Positions 1-9,362 of a stretch of 64,000 nucleotides of DNA are shown piece after piece. The DNA is from an uncultured Hyphomicrobiales bacterium (GTDB lineage: Bacteria; Pseudomonadota; Alphaproteobacteria; Rhizobiales; Beijerinckiaceae), in assembly GCA_903847605.1 (NCBI GenBank), contig CAINED010000024.1:99731-163730 (forward strand). The letters are read 5' to 3'. Under the pieces are notes generated by a model. The model ran no database searches. It was not told the origin of the DNA and saw nothing but the letters and a program-made list of their open reading frames with translations. The translations under genes and the position numbers were made by a program. Position 1 is the first letter of the stretch. Every line of letters begins with the position of its first letter.

Positions 1-2
1 CG

Positions 3-65
3 CTCGACACGATGAAACTCCTCGGCAAGATCGAGGACATGCTGCTCGCCAACGATCCGAAGTGA
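3..65 (+). CDS. 3' end of an unidentified gene (partial)
   Basis: An open frame runs in from the window edge and ends with TGA at 63-65, giving about 20 C-terminal residues ending LLANDPK. Its stop lies 6 bases before the GTG start of the next gene, so the two may be co-transcribed. Too little is visible to name the product. Confidence 0.45.
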   Translation, partial: LDTMKLLGKIEDMLLANDPK

Positions 66-71
66 TCTGAA

Positions 72-755
72 GTGGCGGATCAAACGCCACAGCACATCTG
101 CCCCGCCTGCGAAAAGCCGGCGGGGCTTTGCGTTTGCGAGGCAGTTTCGCCTATCGATAATTCAATAGAAGTGATTGTCCTGCGCCATCCCCAGGAACAG
201 GATCGTGTGCTCGGCACCGCCCGCATCCTCGCGCTGCAGCTGAAAAACTCGTCTGTGAAGACCGGCCTTTCGTGGCCGAACCTCGCCAAACTTGTCGGCC
301 GTCCCGCCGATCCCAGGCGCTGGGGGATTCTTTATCTCGGCGCCGCGAAGAGCGCTGCGCCAAAGACCGGTCCGGTGCTAACTGCCGTGACTAAAGACGG
401 CGATCTCCTGCCCGATCAGAACGCCCTGCTTGCAGACCTTGAAGGCATTATCCTGCTCGACGGCAACTGGGCGCAGGCCAAAGCGCTCTGGTGGCGCAAT
501 GCCTGGATGCTGAAATGCCGTCGTCTGGTTCTTAATCCGCCTCACGCATCGCTTTATGGCGACCTGCGCCGCGAACCACGCCGCGAGAGCATATCGACCA
601 TTGAGGCGGCGGCACTGGCCCTATCGGAACTGCAGCACGATCCGGAACTGGTCGAAAAAGTCCTGCCACCATTCCGCTTGCTGCTGGAGAAGGCCGGAAA
701 ACCTGTGCCGCGCTCATCTCGGGAAAATGACCCGCCAAAGCGCTGGACGACCTGA
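72..755 (+). CDS. DTW-domain protein, probable tRNA-uridine aminocarboxypropyltransferase
   Basis: A 227-residue protein read from a GTG start. It opens with a CPAC...CVC cysteine pattern (residues about 10-22) that probably binds zinc. It carries the family signature as LLDGNWAQAK near residue 128 (DGNW in place of the more usual DxTW) and a downstream RRESISTIEAA block. Families with this domain (TapT/TuaA, DTWD1/2) transfer the 3-amino-3-carboxypropyl group of S-adenosylmethionine to uridine in tRNA. The length and motif order fit the family; the RNA target is inferred. The gene ends 3 bases before the toxin-antitoxin operator, so it is probably a separate unit. Confidence 0.8.
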   Translation: MADQTPQHICPACEKPAGLCVCEAVSPIDNSIEVIVLRHPQEQDRVLGTARILALQLKNSSVKTGLSWPNLAKLVGRPADPRRWGILYLGAAKSAAPKTGPVLTAVTKDGDLLPDQNALLADLEGIILLDGNWAQAKALWWRNAWMLKCRRLVLNPPHASLYGDLRREPRRESISTIEAAALALSELQHDPELVEKVLPPFRLLLEKAGKPVPRSSRENDPPKRWTT

Positions 756-757
756 CT

Positions 758-786
758 TTGACCAATTGGTCAAGCACAGGTATAAT
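758..786 (+). promoter_or_regulatory. Toxin-antitoxin promoter with overlapping 16-bp palindromic operator
   Basis: TTGACC at 758-763 and TATAAT at 781-786 are separated by exactly 17 bases, a near-consensus sigma-70 promoter. The perfect palindrome TTGACCAATTGGTCAA (758-773) covers the -35 box, so a bound antitoxin or TA complex would block RNA polymerase, as in Phd/VapB autoregulation. Counting from the -10 box, +1 falls on the A of the ATG at 793. Confidence 0.75.
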
Positions 787-792
787 ACCGTG

Positions 793-1035
793 ATGAAACG
801 TCAGGTCAGTCTCTACGAAGCCAAGACCCAATTGTCCGCCCTCGTCGAGGAGGCGGCGGAAGGCGAGGAAATCGTCATTGCCAAGAACGGCGTTCCAAAA
901 GCCCGCCTCGTGGCGTTGTCGCAGCCGCCGAAAGAGCCACGCAAGCCGGCAAATGCGTTTCAATTCACCTATATGGCCCCTGACTGGAACGATCCCGACC
1001 CGGAATTTGAAAAGCTGTTTTACGGCGAAGAATGA
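793..1035 (+). CDS. Phd/YefM-family antitoxin
   Basis: An 80-residue protein starting MKRQVSLYEAKTQLS, the usual N-terminus of the Phd/YefM DNA-binding fold (LYEAKTQLSALVEEA and EEIVIAKNGVPKARLV). The acidic and aromatic C-terminus (DPEFEKLFYG) would be the toxin-wrapping tail. ATG 793 is chosen because it matches family N-termini and coincides with the predicted transcription start; GTG 790 is the only close alternative. The 3' end overlaps the toxin start in an ATGA arrangement, so translation is coupled. It probably represses its own promoter through the palindrome at 758-773. Confidence 0.88.
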   Translation: MKRQVSLYEAKTQLSALVEEAAEGEEIVIAKNGVPKARLVALSQPPKEPRKPANAFQFTYMAPDWNDPDPEFEKLFYGEE

Positions 1036-1415
1036 ATCTTCTCATCGACACTCATATTCTTGTCTGGTGGGACATTCGCAGCCCTGACCTGCGTCCCGAC
1101 ATTTGTGAATGCGTCGCGTCACCTGAAAACCCGGTCTTTGTCAGCGCGGCCTCGGTCTGGGAAATCGCAACCAAGCGACGGTCAGGCAAGTTGCAATTTG
1201 GAAGATCGATCCGTTCGATCATTCAGCAATGCGGCTTTGCGGAACTCCCGATTTCCGTAGAAGACGCCGAACTCGCCGGCGATCTCGACTGGGATCATCA
1301 CGACCCTTTCGATCGATTACTGGTCGCGCAGGCGCGCAATCACGACCTGACATTGGTGACTGCCGACCGTGCAATTCGCGGATACGGCGCAGTGGCGCAG
1401 ATCTGGGCGGGCTGA
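1032..1415 (+). CDS. PIN-domain toxin (VapC-like ribonuclease)
   Basis: A 127-residue PIN-domain protein. The N-terminal LLIDTHILVWW carries the first acidic residue (Asp6), SAASVWEIA the conserved Glu, and HHDPFDRLLVAQA plus LVTADRAI the further Asp residues expected to bind Mg2+/Mn2+ for RNA cleavage. Length is normal for the family. It overlaps the antitoxin stop by 4 bases. The target RNA cannot be inferred. Members with DHHDPFDR are common in plant-associated and soil alphaproteobacteria paired with Phd-type antitoxins, as here. Confidence 0.88.
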   Translation: MNLLIDTHILVWWDIRSPDLRPDICECVASPENPVFVSAASVWEIATKRRSGKLQFGRSIRSIIQQCGFAELPISVEDAELAGDLDWDHHDPFDRLLVAQARNHDLTLVTADRAIRGYGAVAQIWAG

Positions 1416-1497
1416 TTTCCTGATCTCGCGCACACGTCTTGCTTCTAAACCGCAGGTTTGTCAGCACGCGCCGCACTTTGCCCCGAAAGGACACGGC

Positions 1498-2793
1498 TTG
1501 AACGCAAACGTGTATTTTTCCCGCACGCCAGCGGCGACGACCCGCCGCGCGTTCCTGACTGGCGCATGCGCTGCCGCGACGGCATCGCTATCTGCGGGGG
1601 CCTGGGCGCAACCAGCGCGACTATCTCTGCGCCGAGGAGGCTCCCTCCACTCCATCCTGAACTGGCCGGAACTGGAAGCCGGCAGTAAGGACCGGTTCGC
1701 TTGGCCGCCGTTCGCTGCGGCGAAATATCAGGTGAACCCGCGCCTTCTGTCCGCATTTCGCCGGGCCGGCCTCGACTTCATCCGCCTCACTATCGATCCC
1801 GGCATCTTTATGGCCACGCAGGGAGCAAGGCGCGACGAACTCGACGCGATCCTACTCTCGCGATGCCGCCTTCTGATCGACTCCGGCCTCAATGTCATCG
1901 TCGATTTCCATCCGATCTCGCAGGTTTCGGCGTGGACGCCGGACCGCATCATCACGAACGAGACGACACAAAAGGCCTTTTTCGATTTGATCGGGCGAAC
2001 AGCGAATGTGCTGCGCGCGCTCGATGGCTCGAAGGTCGCTCTGGAATTCATGAACGAACCGCCACATGGCTACGACGGCGCCACATCAGCGCGCTGGCAG
2101 CGCATGCTGGTCGAGATGCACAGGATCGCACGGGCCGCTCATCCAGACCTGACTTTGGTGATGACCGGCGCTGCAAGCGGCGGCATCAAAGGGTTGATGA
2201 ATGTCGATGCGCGCGTGTTCAAGGACGACAACATCTACTGGTCGTTCCACTACTATTCTCCGCACCACTTCACCCATCAGGGTGTCGTGACCTCGCAATC
2301 CAACATGCTGCACTTCCGCTATCTCACGGAATTGCCCTACCCTGCCGACGCCGCCAGCCCGGAATTGACAATGGAAACCGTGCGCCAGGCGATACGCGCT
2401 GATGCTTCCCTGAACGGGTTGCAACGCCTGCAAATCGAAGGCGCCGCAATGGAGTCCATTCGGAAGTACTTCGCCGAAAACTTCGGACCGAAGAACATCG
2501 GTGCGGAATTCGACAAGGTCGTCGAATGGGCAAATCGCAACGGTGTGAAGCCGGAAAAGATTTTGCTCGGAGAGTTCGGCGCGGCGCGACGCAATACCAG
2601 GGGCAACGGCGCACTCAATCGCCACAGGCAAGACTGGATGCGCGATGTACGCATGGCTGCGGAGCAGCGCGGTTTCGCCTGGGCGCTGTGGGATATCGAC
2701 GACAATCAGATGGGCATGGTCACACAGCGGGGCAGCGGCATGCTGGATGCGCAAGTGCTGAAGGCGCTCGGCCTCAACGATATCACCGGCTAG
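1498..2793 (+). CDS. Exported glycoside hydrolase family 5 (endoglucanase-like)
   Basis: About 431 residues. A twin-arginine signal (TTRRAFLTGACAAATAS, cleavage after AWAQ) precedes a GH5 barrel. LEFMNEPPHG contains the catalytic acid/base Glu in the family NEP motif, and KILLGEFGA contains the likely nucleophile Glu; HYYSPHHFTHQG and WALWDIDDN are substrate-cleft blocks of the family. TTG 1498 is chosen because AAAGGACA precedes it by about 6 bases; GTG 1510 is possible. It begins the polysaccharide locus and probably trims or releases a beta-glucan-containing polymer in the periplasm; the exact linkage is unknown. Confidence 0.8.
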   Translation: MNANVYFSRTPAATTRRAFLTGACAAATASLSAGAWAQPARLSLRRGGSLHSILNWPELEAGSKDRFAWPPFAAAKYQVNPRLLSAFRRAGLDFIRLTIDPGIFMATQGARRDELDAILLSRCRLLIDSGLNVIVDFHPISQVSAWTPDRIITNETTQKAFFDLIGRTANVLRALDGSKVALEFMNEPPHGYDGATSARWQRMLVEMHRIARAAHPDLTLVMTGAASGGIKGLMNVDARVFKDDNIYWSFHYYSPHHFTHQGVVTSQSNMLHFRYLTELPYPADAASPELTMETVRQAIRADASLNGLQRLQIEGAAMESIRKYFAENFGPKNIGAEFDKVVEWANRNGVKPEKILLGEFGAARRNTRGNGALNRHRQDWMRDVRMAAEQRGFAWALWDIDDNQMGMVTQRGSGMLDAQVLKALGLNDITG

Positions 2794-2820
2794 AAACCGA
2801 TAGCGCTAGGAAAATACGCT

Positions 2821-3951
2821 TCAGCGGCGGCGATATTTCTCATGCGCTCCGCGAATAGCTGCCGCGAATTTAGAGATTTCAAAACGCTCGCAATAAATCC
2901 GGCGCGACTCCTGCTGCATGCGCTGGCGCAATTCCGAATCCTCGACGAGCTGACGCAAGGCATTCTCGATCGCGGCGGCATTGCGTTCGACGACCATGCC
3001 ATTCACGCCGTCGATGGCCACGTCCCGAACAGCGCCCACGTCCGTCGCTACCAGCGCGGCGCCAGCCGATGCGCCCTCAATGAGAGCTAGAGGAAGGGCC
3101 TCCGCGCGGGACGGCAAAACAACGATATCGGCAGCGCGCATCAATTCATGCACACGCGCAATATCGATCCATCCCGTGAAGTCGATGCGGTCTGCGATGC
3201 CGTAATCGCGGGCGACCTTCGCCAGCGGCTCCAACTCGCCATTGCCGGCAATCGTACAACGCCAAAGCACGGGACTGTCCTTCATCCCCGCAAGGGCTGC
3301 GAGGAGAAGATGCGCGCCCTTGCGTTCGGCGAGTTCCCCGGAAAAAACGATGTTGACTGTGTCCTGTCTTGGACGAGGAATTGAGACGTTTTTCCCGATA
3401 TCCGGAATGCCATTGTGAACGATGGAAATCAGATCGGGCTTAACGCCCATCCGCTCGAATGGTCCACGATAGGCCTCGCCCAGGACGATCACGCCGGCAG
3501 CGTTACGAGCCAATGCTCCGAGCGCACGGAACCAGGGTTTGCGCTCGTGCTCGATCTCCTCGCTCATCATGCCATGAAACTGGATGACATAGGGCATGCG
3601 GAAGAGCCGCGCGACTTTCCCGAATACAACTTTCCGCAGGGCGCTGCCGTTCGTTGAGACGTGTATATGCGCGATGTCATGCTGGCCGGAGAGACAAGCC
3701 CAGGCAAAACGAACAAGCGCGCCAGCGAAGGTAAAAACCCAGAGGGGGTCCGGCCACTCGCCGCGGCTCCCGATAAACTCGATGTCCGCCGCTGTGCCAC
3801 GTTGGGACAAATATTCATTGAGATAGAGATTGAGGCGGTCGATGCCGCCGCGGCCCTGAAGGCCGACAGGCGTGACGACAATGGCCCTCGCCTCGCGCCG
3901 CGCCTTGCCTGCAATATCTTGCGCACCCGTTAGGGTATAGGTTTTTTCCAT
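2821..3951 (-). CDS. Glycosyltransferase family 4
   Basis: 376 residues with the GT-B layout. The N-terminal half has VTPVGLQGRGGIDRLN, where the GG loop contacts the acceptor. The C-terminal half has VFSGELAERKGAHLLL, FTGWIDIARVHELMRAADI and VLPSRAEALPLALIEGASAG, the E-x7-E nucleotide-sugar motif. It is expected to add one sugar from an NDP-sugar to the lipid-linked repeat unit on the cytoplasmic side of the membrane. It sits 16 bases downstream of the heparinase-like gene on the same strand, so the two probably form one transcript divergent from asnB. Donor and acceptor are unknown. Confidence 0.87.
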   Translation of the reverse strand: MEKTYTLTGAQDIAGKARREARAIVVTPVGLQGRGGIDRLNLYLNEYLSQRGTAADIEFIGSRGEWPDPLWVFTFAGALVRFAWACLSGQHDIAHIHVSTNGSALRKVVFGKVARLFRMPYVIQFHGMMSEEIEHERKPWFRALGALARNAAGVIVLGEAYRGPFERMGVKPDLISIVHNGIPDIGKNVSIPRPRQDTVNIVFSGELAERKGAHLLLAALAGMKDSPVLWRCTIAGNGELEPLAKVARDYGIADRIDFTGWIDIARVHELMRAADIVVLPSRAEALPLALIEGASAGAALVATDVGAVRDVAIDGVNGMVVERNAAAIENALRQLVEDSELRQRMQQESRRIYCERFEISKFAAAIRGAHEKYRRR

Positions 3952-3967
3952 GGCCGCATTCCGGAAC

Positions 3968-5935
3968 TCAGGCCGCGTCTGTGCCGAATTCGATCACAGT
4001 GCGCGCCGGTGTCTTCCCAATGAGTCCTGAGAGCAAGATTCTTGCCGTATTGTCGAGCTTGCCGAAGCGCGGCGAAAACACAGTCTCCTCGACTGTGACT
4101 TTGAAAAAATCCGGCGCGATCAATCGGAACAACGCTGCGCCGCCGGGGTCGGCCCGATCATGCAGGGAAATGGCGCTCCCCGATATTTCCGCGCGGACAT
4201 GCGGCGCACAAAGAAATGCAATTTCGACTGCCTTATCTCCATCAATCCCTTCGAGGCTGTCGATTATGGTGAATCCCGTCGCCGATCCCATGATTTCGCG
4301 CCTGTGCGTGACGCCGGCCCTTGCTTGGTAACCATCGTGTTCACCCGCTACGCTCCAGGTTTCGCCTGCCTTGAAATCAAGCAATCTTGCACGCGCTTTT
4401 GACGACCAACTGAAGGCTGCTGAAGGTTCGCTTTGCGAATATCCTGGCAGCGAAAGCGTGTTGTGCGCTGGCGATGCACGCAACGCGTTACGCCTGCTTT
4501 CTCCCGAGTGATAAAGCCATGTTCCCGCATCGATGAAGACAGGCTTCCCGTCGAGTGAAAGCCAGATGGACAGAGCATCGGCATGACCGTGCGCGGCAAG
4601 AGAGAGATAGCCGAGCGGCCCGTGATCGAACACGAGATGAACGTCATGTACACCGATGTTTTGCCGAAGGATCGTGTAGCCACCGTCGGGATAGGCATTG
4701 AAAGCGACATTCGCATCGACTTGCATTCGCTGCGCATGCGCGCCGAAAAGAGCTTCCCGGAAGTAGCCGGGAACAATACCGCGCGATTGCCCCCTTTCGC
4801 ATAAAGCCGCAACGCAGGCAGCGACGGATGCCGCATAATGGGGCTCGTCGACATGCGGCGCGAGGAGCGCCCGTCCCTCGTCGTCATCGCCGATGGCAGG
4901 GATATTGCCGCTGGAATCCTGCAGAACCGTCAGAAATTCAGCGCCTGCATGCAGACGACCGATCGTCTGCGAAGAAAACGGCTCGCCCGCAAACTTCCCA
5001 AGGAGCGCGCCGAAAGCGATCAACTCCATTGTAAATGCCTGATAGGTCGGAGACTGCTCGCCGCCGACGCCATCGGGATAAATCTGCAACAGTGTTTCCC
5101 TTTCCATGATTTCGCGGCCATATACCCGCCAGCGATGTGCGTGTGAATGACCGGGCAAAAGAAGTCCCGCGCAATAAAGGCCGATCCCCTCGGCGACGCG
5201 ATGATTGTTCGCGGAAGAATAAAGAGAAGGCAGCGCTTCCAGCATGTTCGCATGGGCGATGGTGAAGGTTGCCAGACGCCCGGCATCGTCGCGCTGCAGG
5301 CCATCGGGTCCGAGCGCCGCCACCAACAAGGTAATAGACACGAGCCTGAGGGATAGTTCGATGCCAGAAACCCAATTCACGCCACTATAAGGCGGGTTGG
5401 CTTCCATCCAGGATTGCAAACACGCCAGACACCACTGCCGCGCGGCAGCGGCTTCGTCTCCATCCGACGCAATGATTGCAGCCAGCGGATGCAGAATTTG
5501 TAGCCGGTTCGGCTCCCAAACAAATTTTACATCGCCAAATGGACGGGTCGCAGAGGGAGTCGCGCTTGTCGAGCGCACATCCACAGCAAATGCTGACACC
5601 CCTACCCCCGGCCAATTGCGTCCCGAAACGGGATCGCGATGCCAGAGTTCTGCAATCCGGCGTTCATCCCGTTCCCGGCTCAATTCGGGATCGACGCCGA
5701 GAAAGCGAGCGCCTTTTAAGACTTCATCAACCGTACCGGTCCTCGCCGTTCGCAGCCTGCCCCGGAGATCGGCAAGATCGGCTAACGCGCCGGCGTTAAC
5801 GGCGCTAAACGCTTCCCAGCCGCCGCGCATACGCGCGAGCTGCTTCTTCCTCACGAGCTCCTTGAATCGGTGGAGGATTTCCGCAGGGCTCATCGCAGCG
5901 AGGCGCGCAGCATAAAATTTCAGTCTGCCGCCCAT
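3968..5935 (-). CDS. Heparinase II/III-family protein
   Basis: 655 residues. It begins with an alpha-helical toroid (MSPAEILHRFKELVRKK; later SANNHRVAEGIGLY and GEQSPTYQAF). The C-terminal beta-sheet domain contains HGHADALSIWLSLDGKPVF, DAGTWLYHSGE and PAHNTLSL, characteristic of the heparinase II/III-like C-terminal domain. No signal peptide is visible, as is common for members inside exopolysaccharide clusters. The family contains uronic-acid polysaccharide lyases; a lyase or editing role on the polymer made here is inferred, not shown. It is probably co-transcribed with the GT4 gene that follows. Confidence 0.82.
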   Translation of the reverse strand: MGGRLKFYAARLAAMSPAEILHRFKELVRKKQLARMRGGWEAFSAVNAGALADLADLRGRLRTARTGTVDEVLKGARFLGVDPELSRERDERRIAELWHRDPVSGRNWPGVGVSAFAVDVRSTSATPSATRPFGDVKFVWEPNRLQILHPLAAIIASDGDEAAAARQWCLACLQSWMEANPPYSGVNWVSGIELSLRLVSITLLVAALGPDGLQRDDAGRLATFTIAHANMLEALPSLYSSANNHRVAEGIGLYCAGLLLPGHSHAHRWRVYGREIMERETLLQIYPDGVGGEQSPTYQAFTMELIAFGALLGKFAGEPFSSQTIGRLHAGAEFLTVLQDSSGNIPAIGDDDEGRALLAPHVDEPHYAASVAACVAALCERGQSRGIVPGYFREALFGAHAQRMQVDANVAFNAYPDGGYTILRQNIGVHDVHLVFDHGPLGYLSLAAHGHADALSIWLSLDGKPVFIDAGTWLYHSGESRRNALRASPAHNTLSLPGYSQSEPSAAFSWSSKARARLLDFKAGETWSVAGEHDGYQARAGVTHRREIMGSATGFTIIDSLEGIDGDKAVEIAFLCAPHVRAEISGSAISLHDRADPGGAALFRLIAPDFFKVTVEETVFSPRFGKLDNTARILLSGLIGKTPARTVIEFGTDAA

Positions 5936-6210
5936 GCGAATTCAGGCTCCAACTTTCCAGATACGTTAATCACAATCCAGCCTCCACACTAAAGCTGCGG
6001 CGTAAACAAGCCGTATGAAGCCCGATCTTCAGGTTTGGCTGGCACATGCCTTGAACAATAAACCTCGAGCCGCACCGGCGTTTCAATCTGGCACATAATG
6101 TCAGTCGAAAGCGATGATGCGGCTCTCCGTGCAAGTTCCCGCGTGCGGCGGCGAAAGGGCCGGAACTTCAAATTCGCCGCCCGGCGCGGCGAACGACACG
6201 GGAATGCGGC
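5936..6210. promoter_or_regulatory. Divergent intergenic region between heparinase-like gene and asnB
   Basis: 275 bases with no convincing gene. It must hold the promoters of both divergent polysaccharide transcripts. I see no strong -35/-10 pair or long palindrome in it. Confidence 0.4.
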
Positions 6211-8013
6211 ATGTGTGGAATTGCGGGCCTCGCCCTCAGAAATCTCGACGAAGACCTCCGGCGCCGCTTCTCGCGCCTTGCCAGCACGCATCTTTCGCGG
6301 CGCGGGCCCGATGCGTTTAACAGCGCCACTTTCGTCCAGCCCAACGGAGCGAGCGTCGATCTGCATCATGCGCGCCTTTCGATCATCGACATTGCAGGTG
6401 GCAGCCAGCCGATGTCGTCGAGCGCGGGGACAATCGTATACAACGGCGAAATCTACAATTTTAACGATCTCCGCGATAACAGGACAAACTACGCCACCCG
6501 CTCGGACACGGAAGTGCTGCTGCGGGGTCTTGCGGAAAATCCCTTCGCTTTTCTCAACCGCGCGGAAGGCATGTTTGCGTTCGGTTATCTCGACGAGCGC
6601 AATCGCCGCCTCATCGTCGCGCGCGACCCCTTCGGGATCAAACCGGCCTACATCTTCAAGTCGGAAAATGCTTTCGCATTCGCATCGTCGTTGCACCCGC
6701 TGATGGCGCTGTCGAAGAAGGAAATCAACGAGCAGGCGCTCGTCGAGTACTATTCTTCACGCGGCATGCGCGGCTCCAGTACGATATTCAGAGACATCAT
6801 CGAGGTCGCGCCGGGCTATGCCTTCATTCTCGATCTCGACACATGGCAAGTCACGTCGACCAAATGGGCGCAAGAGCGTAATGTCGCGCGACGCAAGGGC
6901 AACGAAGCAGATCTTGCCGCCGAACTCGACGACATTCTCGACCGCTCCGTCAAAACGCATCTGATCTCGGACGTTCCCGTTGCGACTTTGCTTTCGGGTG
7001 GCATCGATTCGAGCCTGGTGACGGCGCTTGCGGCCAAGCATGCGCCGCATGTCGCGGCCTTCACGATGGGCTTCCGGGACAAGCGCTACGACGAAAGCGA
7101 ATTCGCTGCGGCGCTGGCGCGCAAATATGGACTAAAGCATCACATCGTCTATTGCGAAGACTCCGACTTTCTTTCGCTGATCGACCAGTGGCCTCTCGTG
7201 ATGGACGATGCGGTGGCCAACCCCTCTACTGTTCTGCTCTACGCCATCTCCAATTTCGCACGCGAGAACGGGCATAAGGTTCTTCTTGCCGGAGAGGGTG
7301 CGGACGAGATGTTCGCGGGCTATCACCAGCAATGGCGCTTCAATATAGCGCGCAAGCTTTACCCCGTCGGCAGATTTGCACCCTGCATTCCCGGCTGGAT
7401 CGAACGCCTGGCTCCCCACAAGACCCGGCTCATTCATGCTGCGCGCATGGCGACGCAGCGTTGCGCCTTTCATGGCACGAGCACGATCTTCGAGCCGCAT
7501 ACGCTCGAAAAAACCTTTGCCGTTGCGCCGCGCCCTGCTCCGCGCGCACGCACACTGCACGACGCCCTGCAGCTCGATCAGAAATATCGTCTCCCGGATG
7601 ACATGCTCACAGCTGCGGATCGCGCAACGATGCATGCTTCGGTTGAAGCGCGCGTGCCTTTCGTGACCCGTGAGGTCGCCAATTTCGCGGCAAGCCTGCC
7701 AGATCACATGCTGATTTCCGGCTTTACGCAGAAGGTGTTGCTGCGCCGCGTCGCGCGCAATCACGTCCCGGCCACCTGTATCGACAGGCGCAAGGTCGGC
7801 TTCGATCTGCCGCTTTCGCGCTGGTTCCGGACGACGCTGCGAGATCGTCTTTTCGGCGCCATGTGGAACAGCTGGCAGAAGGATTATTTCCGGCCCGGCG
7901 CTCTCGAAAAAGTCGTCGACTGGCATATGAGCGGCAAAGCGGATCTGCCGGACAAGCTCTGGGCCTTCATGCTGCTTGAAAACAACGTGCGCGCCCTGCG
8001 CGCGATCCATTGA
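6211..8013 (+). CDS. asnB: Asparagine synthase (glutamine-hydrolysing)
   Basis: 600 residues. MCGIAGLALRN places the glutaminase Cys at position 2, and the class II amidotransferase domain spans roughly residues 2-190. LLSGGIDSSLVTAL near residue 260 is the ATP-pyrophosphatase P-loop, and LLAGEGADEMFAGYH is a conserved synthetase block. The enzyme transfers ammonia from glutamine to an AMP-activated carboxylate. In a polysaccharide locus such proteins often amidate a sugar acid or a precursor rather than supplying bulk asparagine, so the true acceptor here is open. It starts a five- or six-gene forward operon with overlapping stops and starts. Confidence 0.88.
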   Translation: MCGIAGLALRNLDEDLRRRFSRLASTHLSRRGPDAFNSATFVQPNGASVDLHHARLSIIDIAGGSQPMSSSAGTIVYNGEIYNFNDLRDNRTNYATRSDTEVLLRGLAENPFAFLNRAEGMFAFGYLDERNRRLIVARDPFGIKPAYIFKSENAFAFASSLHPLMALSKKEINEQALVEYYSSRGMRGSSTIFRDIIEVAPGYAFILDLDTWQVTSTKWAQERNVARRKGNEADLAAELDDILDRSVKTHLISDVPVATLLSGGIDSSLVTALAAKHAPHVAAFTMGFRDKRYDESEFAAALARKYGLKHHIVYCEDSDFLSLIDQWPLVMDDAVANPSTVLLYAISNFARENGHKVLLAGEGADEMFAGYHQQWRFNIARKLYPVGRFAPCIPGWIERLAPHKTRLIHAARMATQRCAFHGTSTIFEPHTLEKTFAVAPRPAPRARTLHDALQLDQKYRLPDDMLTAADRATMHASVEARVPFVTREVANFAASLPDHMLISGFTQKVLLRRVARNHVPATCIDRRKVGFDLPLSRWFRTTLRDRLFGAMWNSWQKDYFRPGALEKVVDWHMSGKADLPDKLWAFMLLENNVRALRAIH

Positions 8014-9362
8014 GCGCGGCGATGTTCGAAAAGCTGAAACATATCCCGCTGGCGAATGCGATGCTTCGCCGCCCGCCCGGATTTTATCGCGCGGCGCGCC
8101 GGCTTCTGGCGAATGCTGCAGATATGACGCCAGCAACTCTTGATGCGTGGCGGCGACAAAAGCTGTCGCTCATTCTGGAGAATGCGCGCAAACTTCCCGG
8201 TTATGCGGGCGCACCCAGGACTGACGACCTCTCGGCCTGGCCCGTTCTGGCCAAAGGAGCGATCCTCGGACGCGAAGGAGATTTTGCGACCTCTTCGTTT
8301 TTGCCTTCCGTGCCCGCAGCAACCGGCGGCACCACGGGACAGCCGATGAAGCTGGCGCGCACATGGCGCTCGGTCGCGTTCGAGCAGGCTGTCATCGATC
8401 ATCTCTGTGCAAATTGCGGCATCGAGCCTGCAAAGGCGCGCATAGCCATTTTGCGGGGAGACTCGATCAAGCCCGCTTCCGACATGACGCCTCCCTACTG
8501 GATCGACGAAGGACTGAAGCGGCGAATTTTTTCGGCTCATCATCTCAGTCGCGAAAACATCGCGCACTATCGCGCCGCGCTGACCGAATTCGCTCCAGAA
8601 ATTCTGTTCTGCTATCCGTCTTCGCTGGCAACGCTGGTCAATCTGCTTGACGAAGATTGCAGCGTAAAAATTCCGCTGGTATTCGCATCGTCGGAAATGC
8701 TGCCGCTCGCGACCCTGCAGAGAGCTCGAAAAGTACTCTCTGCGGATGTCATCGACTTCTACGGCCATGCCGAGCGCATCGCCTGCGCCTGGTCGCTGAA
8801 CGGCGAGGGCTATCGCTTTCTTCCTGCTTACGGCTACATGGAATTGCTGCCGGCCGGCGAAGGCCTTGCACGGATCGTGGCGACTTCGCTCAACCCCCAA
8901 GGCCAGATTTTCGTACGCTACGATACGGGCGATCTTGCCCGCGTGCCCTCGCAGGATCCCTGCATTCTCGAAGAGATTGCACGGGGAATTCGGACTTTCG
9001 AGGGAATCGAAGGTCGAGATAGCGAATTCGTCGATCTGCCGGGCGGTCGCCGCATCATCGGCTTGAACCATATTCCGCGTGGCGTCTCGGGCGCCGCCAG
9101 CATTCAGGTCCATCATAATGCCGCCGAAGAAGTGACGCTCTACGTCACGCCTTCCGCTTCCCCGGCAAATCTTGGGGTGGATCAGCTCATCGCGAACTTC
9201 CGGCAGAAATTTCCCGCTCACATCAAGGCCCGGATTGTTTTCGTCGAGCGCCCCGTTCGCGAACGCAATGGCAAGGCGCCGCTTCTTCTGCGGACGCCCG
9301 ATGCCGCCTCCATCGCCCTTTCGCCCAAACAACCCCTGTCTCACCTGGAGTACGCCGCATGA
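8010..9362 (+). CDS. CapK/phenylacetate-CoA-ligase-like adenylating enzyme
   Basis: About 450 residues. The adenylation P-loop reads ATGGTTGQPMKLAR near residue 105; EMLPLATLQRARK, DFYGHAERIACAW and FVRYDTGDLARV follow in the order seen in the CapK/PaaK branch of the ANL superfamily. The start is TTG 8010, overlapping the asnB stop, or ATG 8022. Such proteins activate a carboxylic acid as an adenylate, probably to acylate or amidate the polysaccharide unit together with AsnB. The substrate is unknown. It overlaps the next gene by 4 bases. Confidence 0.8.
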   Translation: MSAAMFEKLKHIPLANAMLRRPPGFYRAARRLLANAADMTPATLDAWRRQKLSLILENARKLPGYAGAPRTDDLSAWPVLAKGAILGREGDFATSSFLPSVPAATGGTTGQPMKLARTWRSVAFEQAVIDHLCANCGIEPAKARIAILRGDSIKPASDMTPPYWIDEGLKRRIFSAHHLSRENIAHYRAALTEFAPEILFCYPSSLATLVNLLDEDCSVKIPLVFASSEMLPLATLQRARKVLSADVIDFYGHAERIACAWSLNGEGYRFLPAYGYMELLPAGEGLARIVATSLNPQGQIFVRYDTGDLARVPSQDPCILEEIARGIRTFEGIEGRDSEFVDLPGGRRIIGLNHIPRGVSGAASIQVHHNAAEEVTLYVTPSASPANLGVDQLIANFRQKFPAHIKARIVFVERPVRERNGKAPLLLRTPDAASIALSPKQPLSHLEYAA

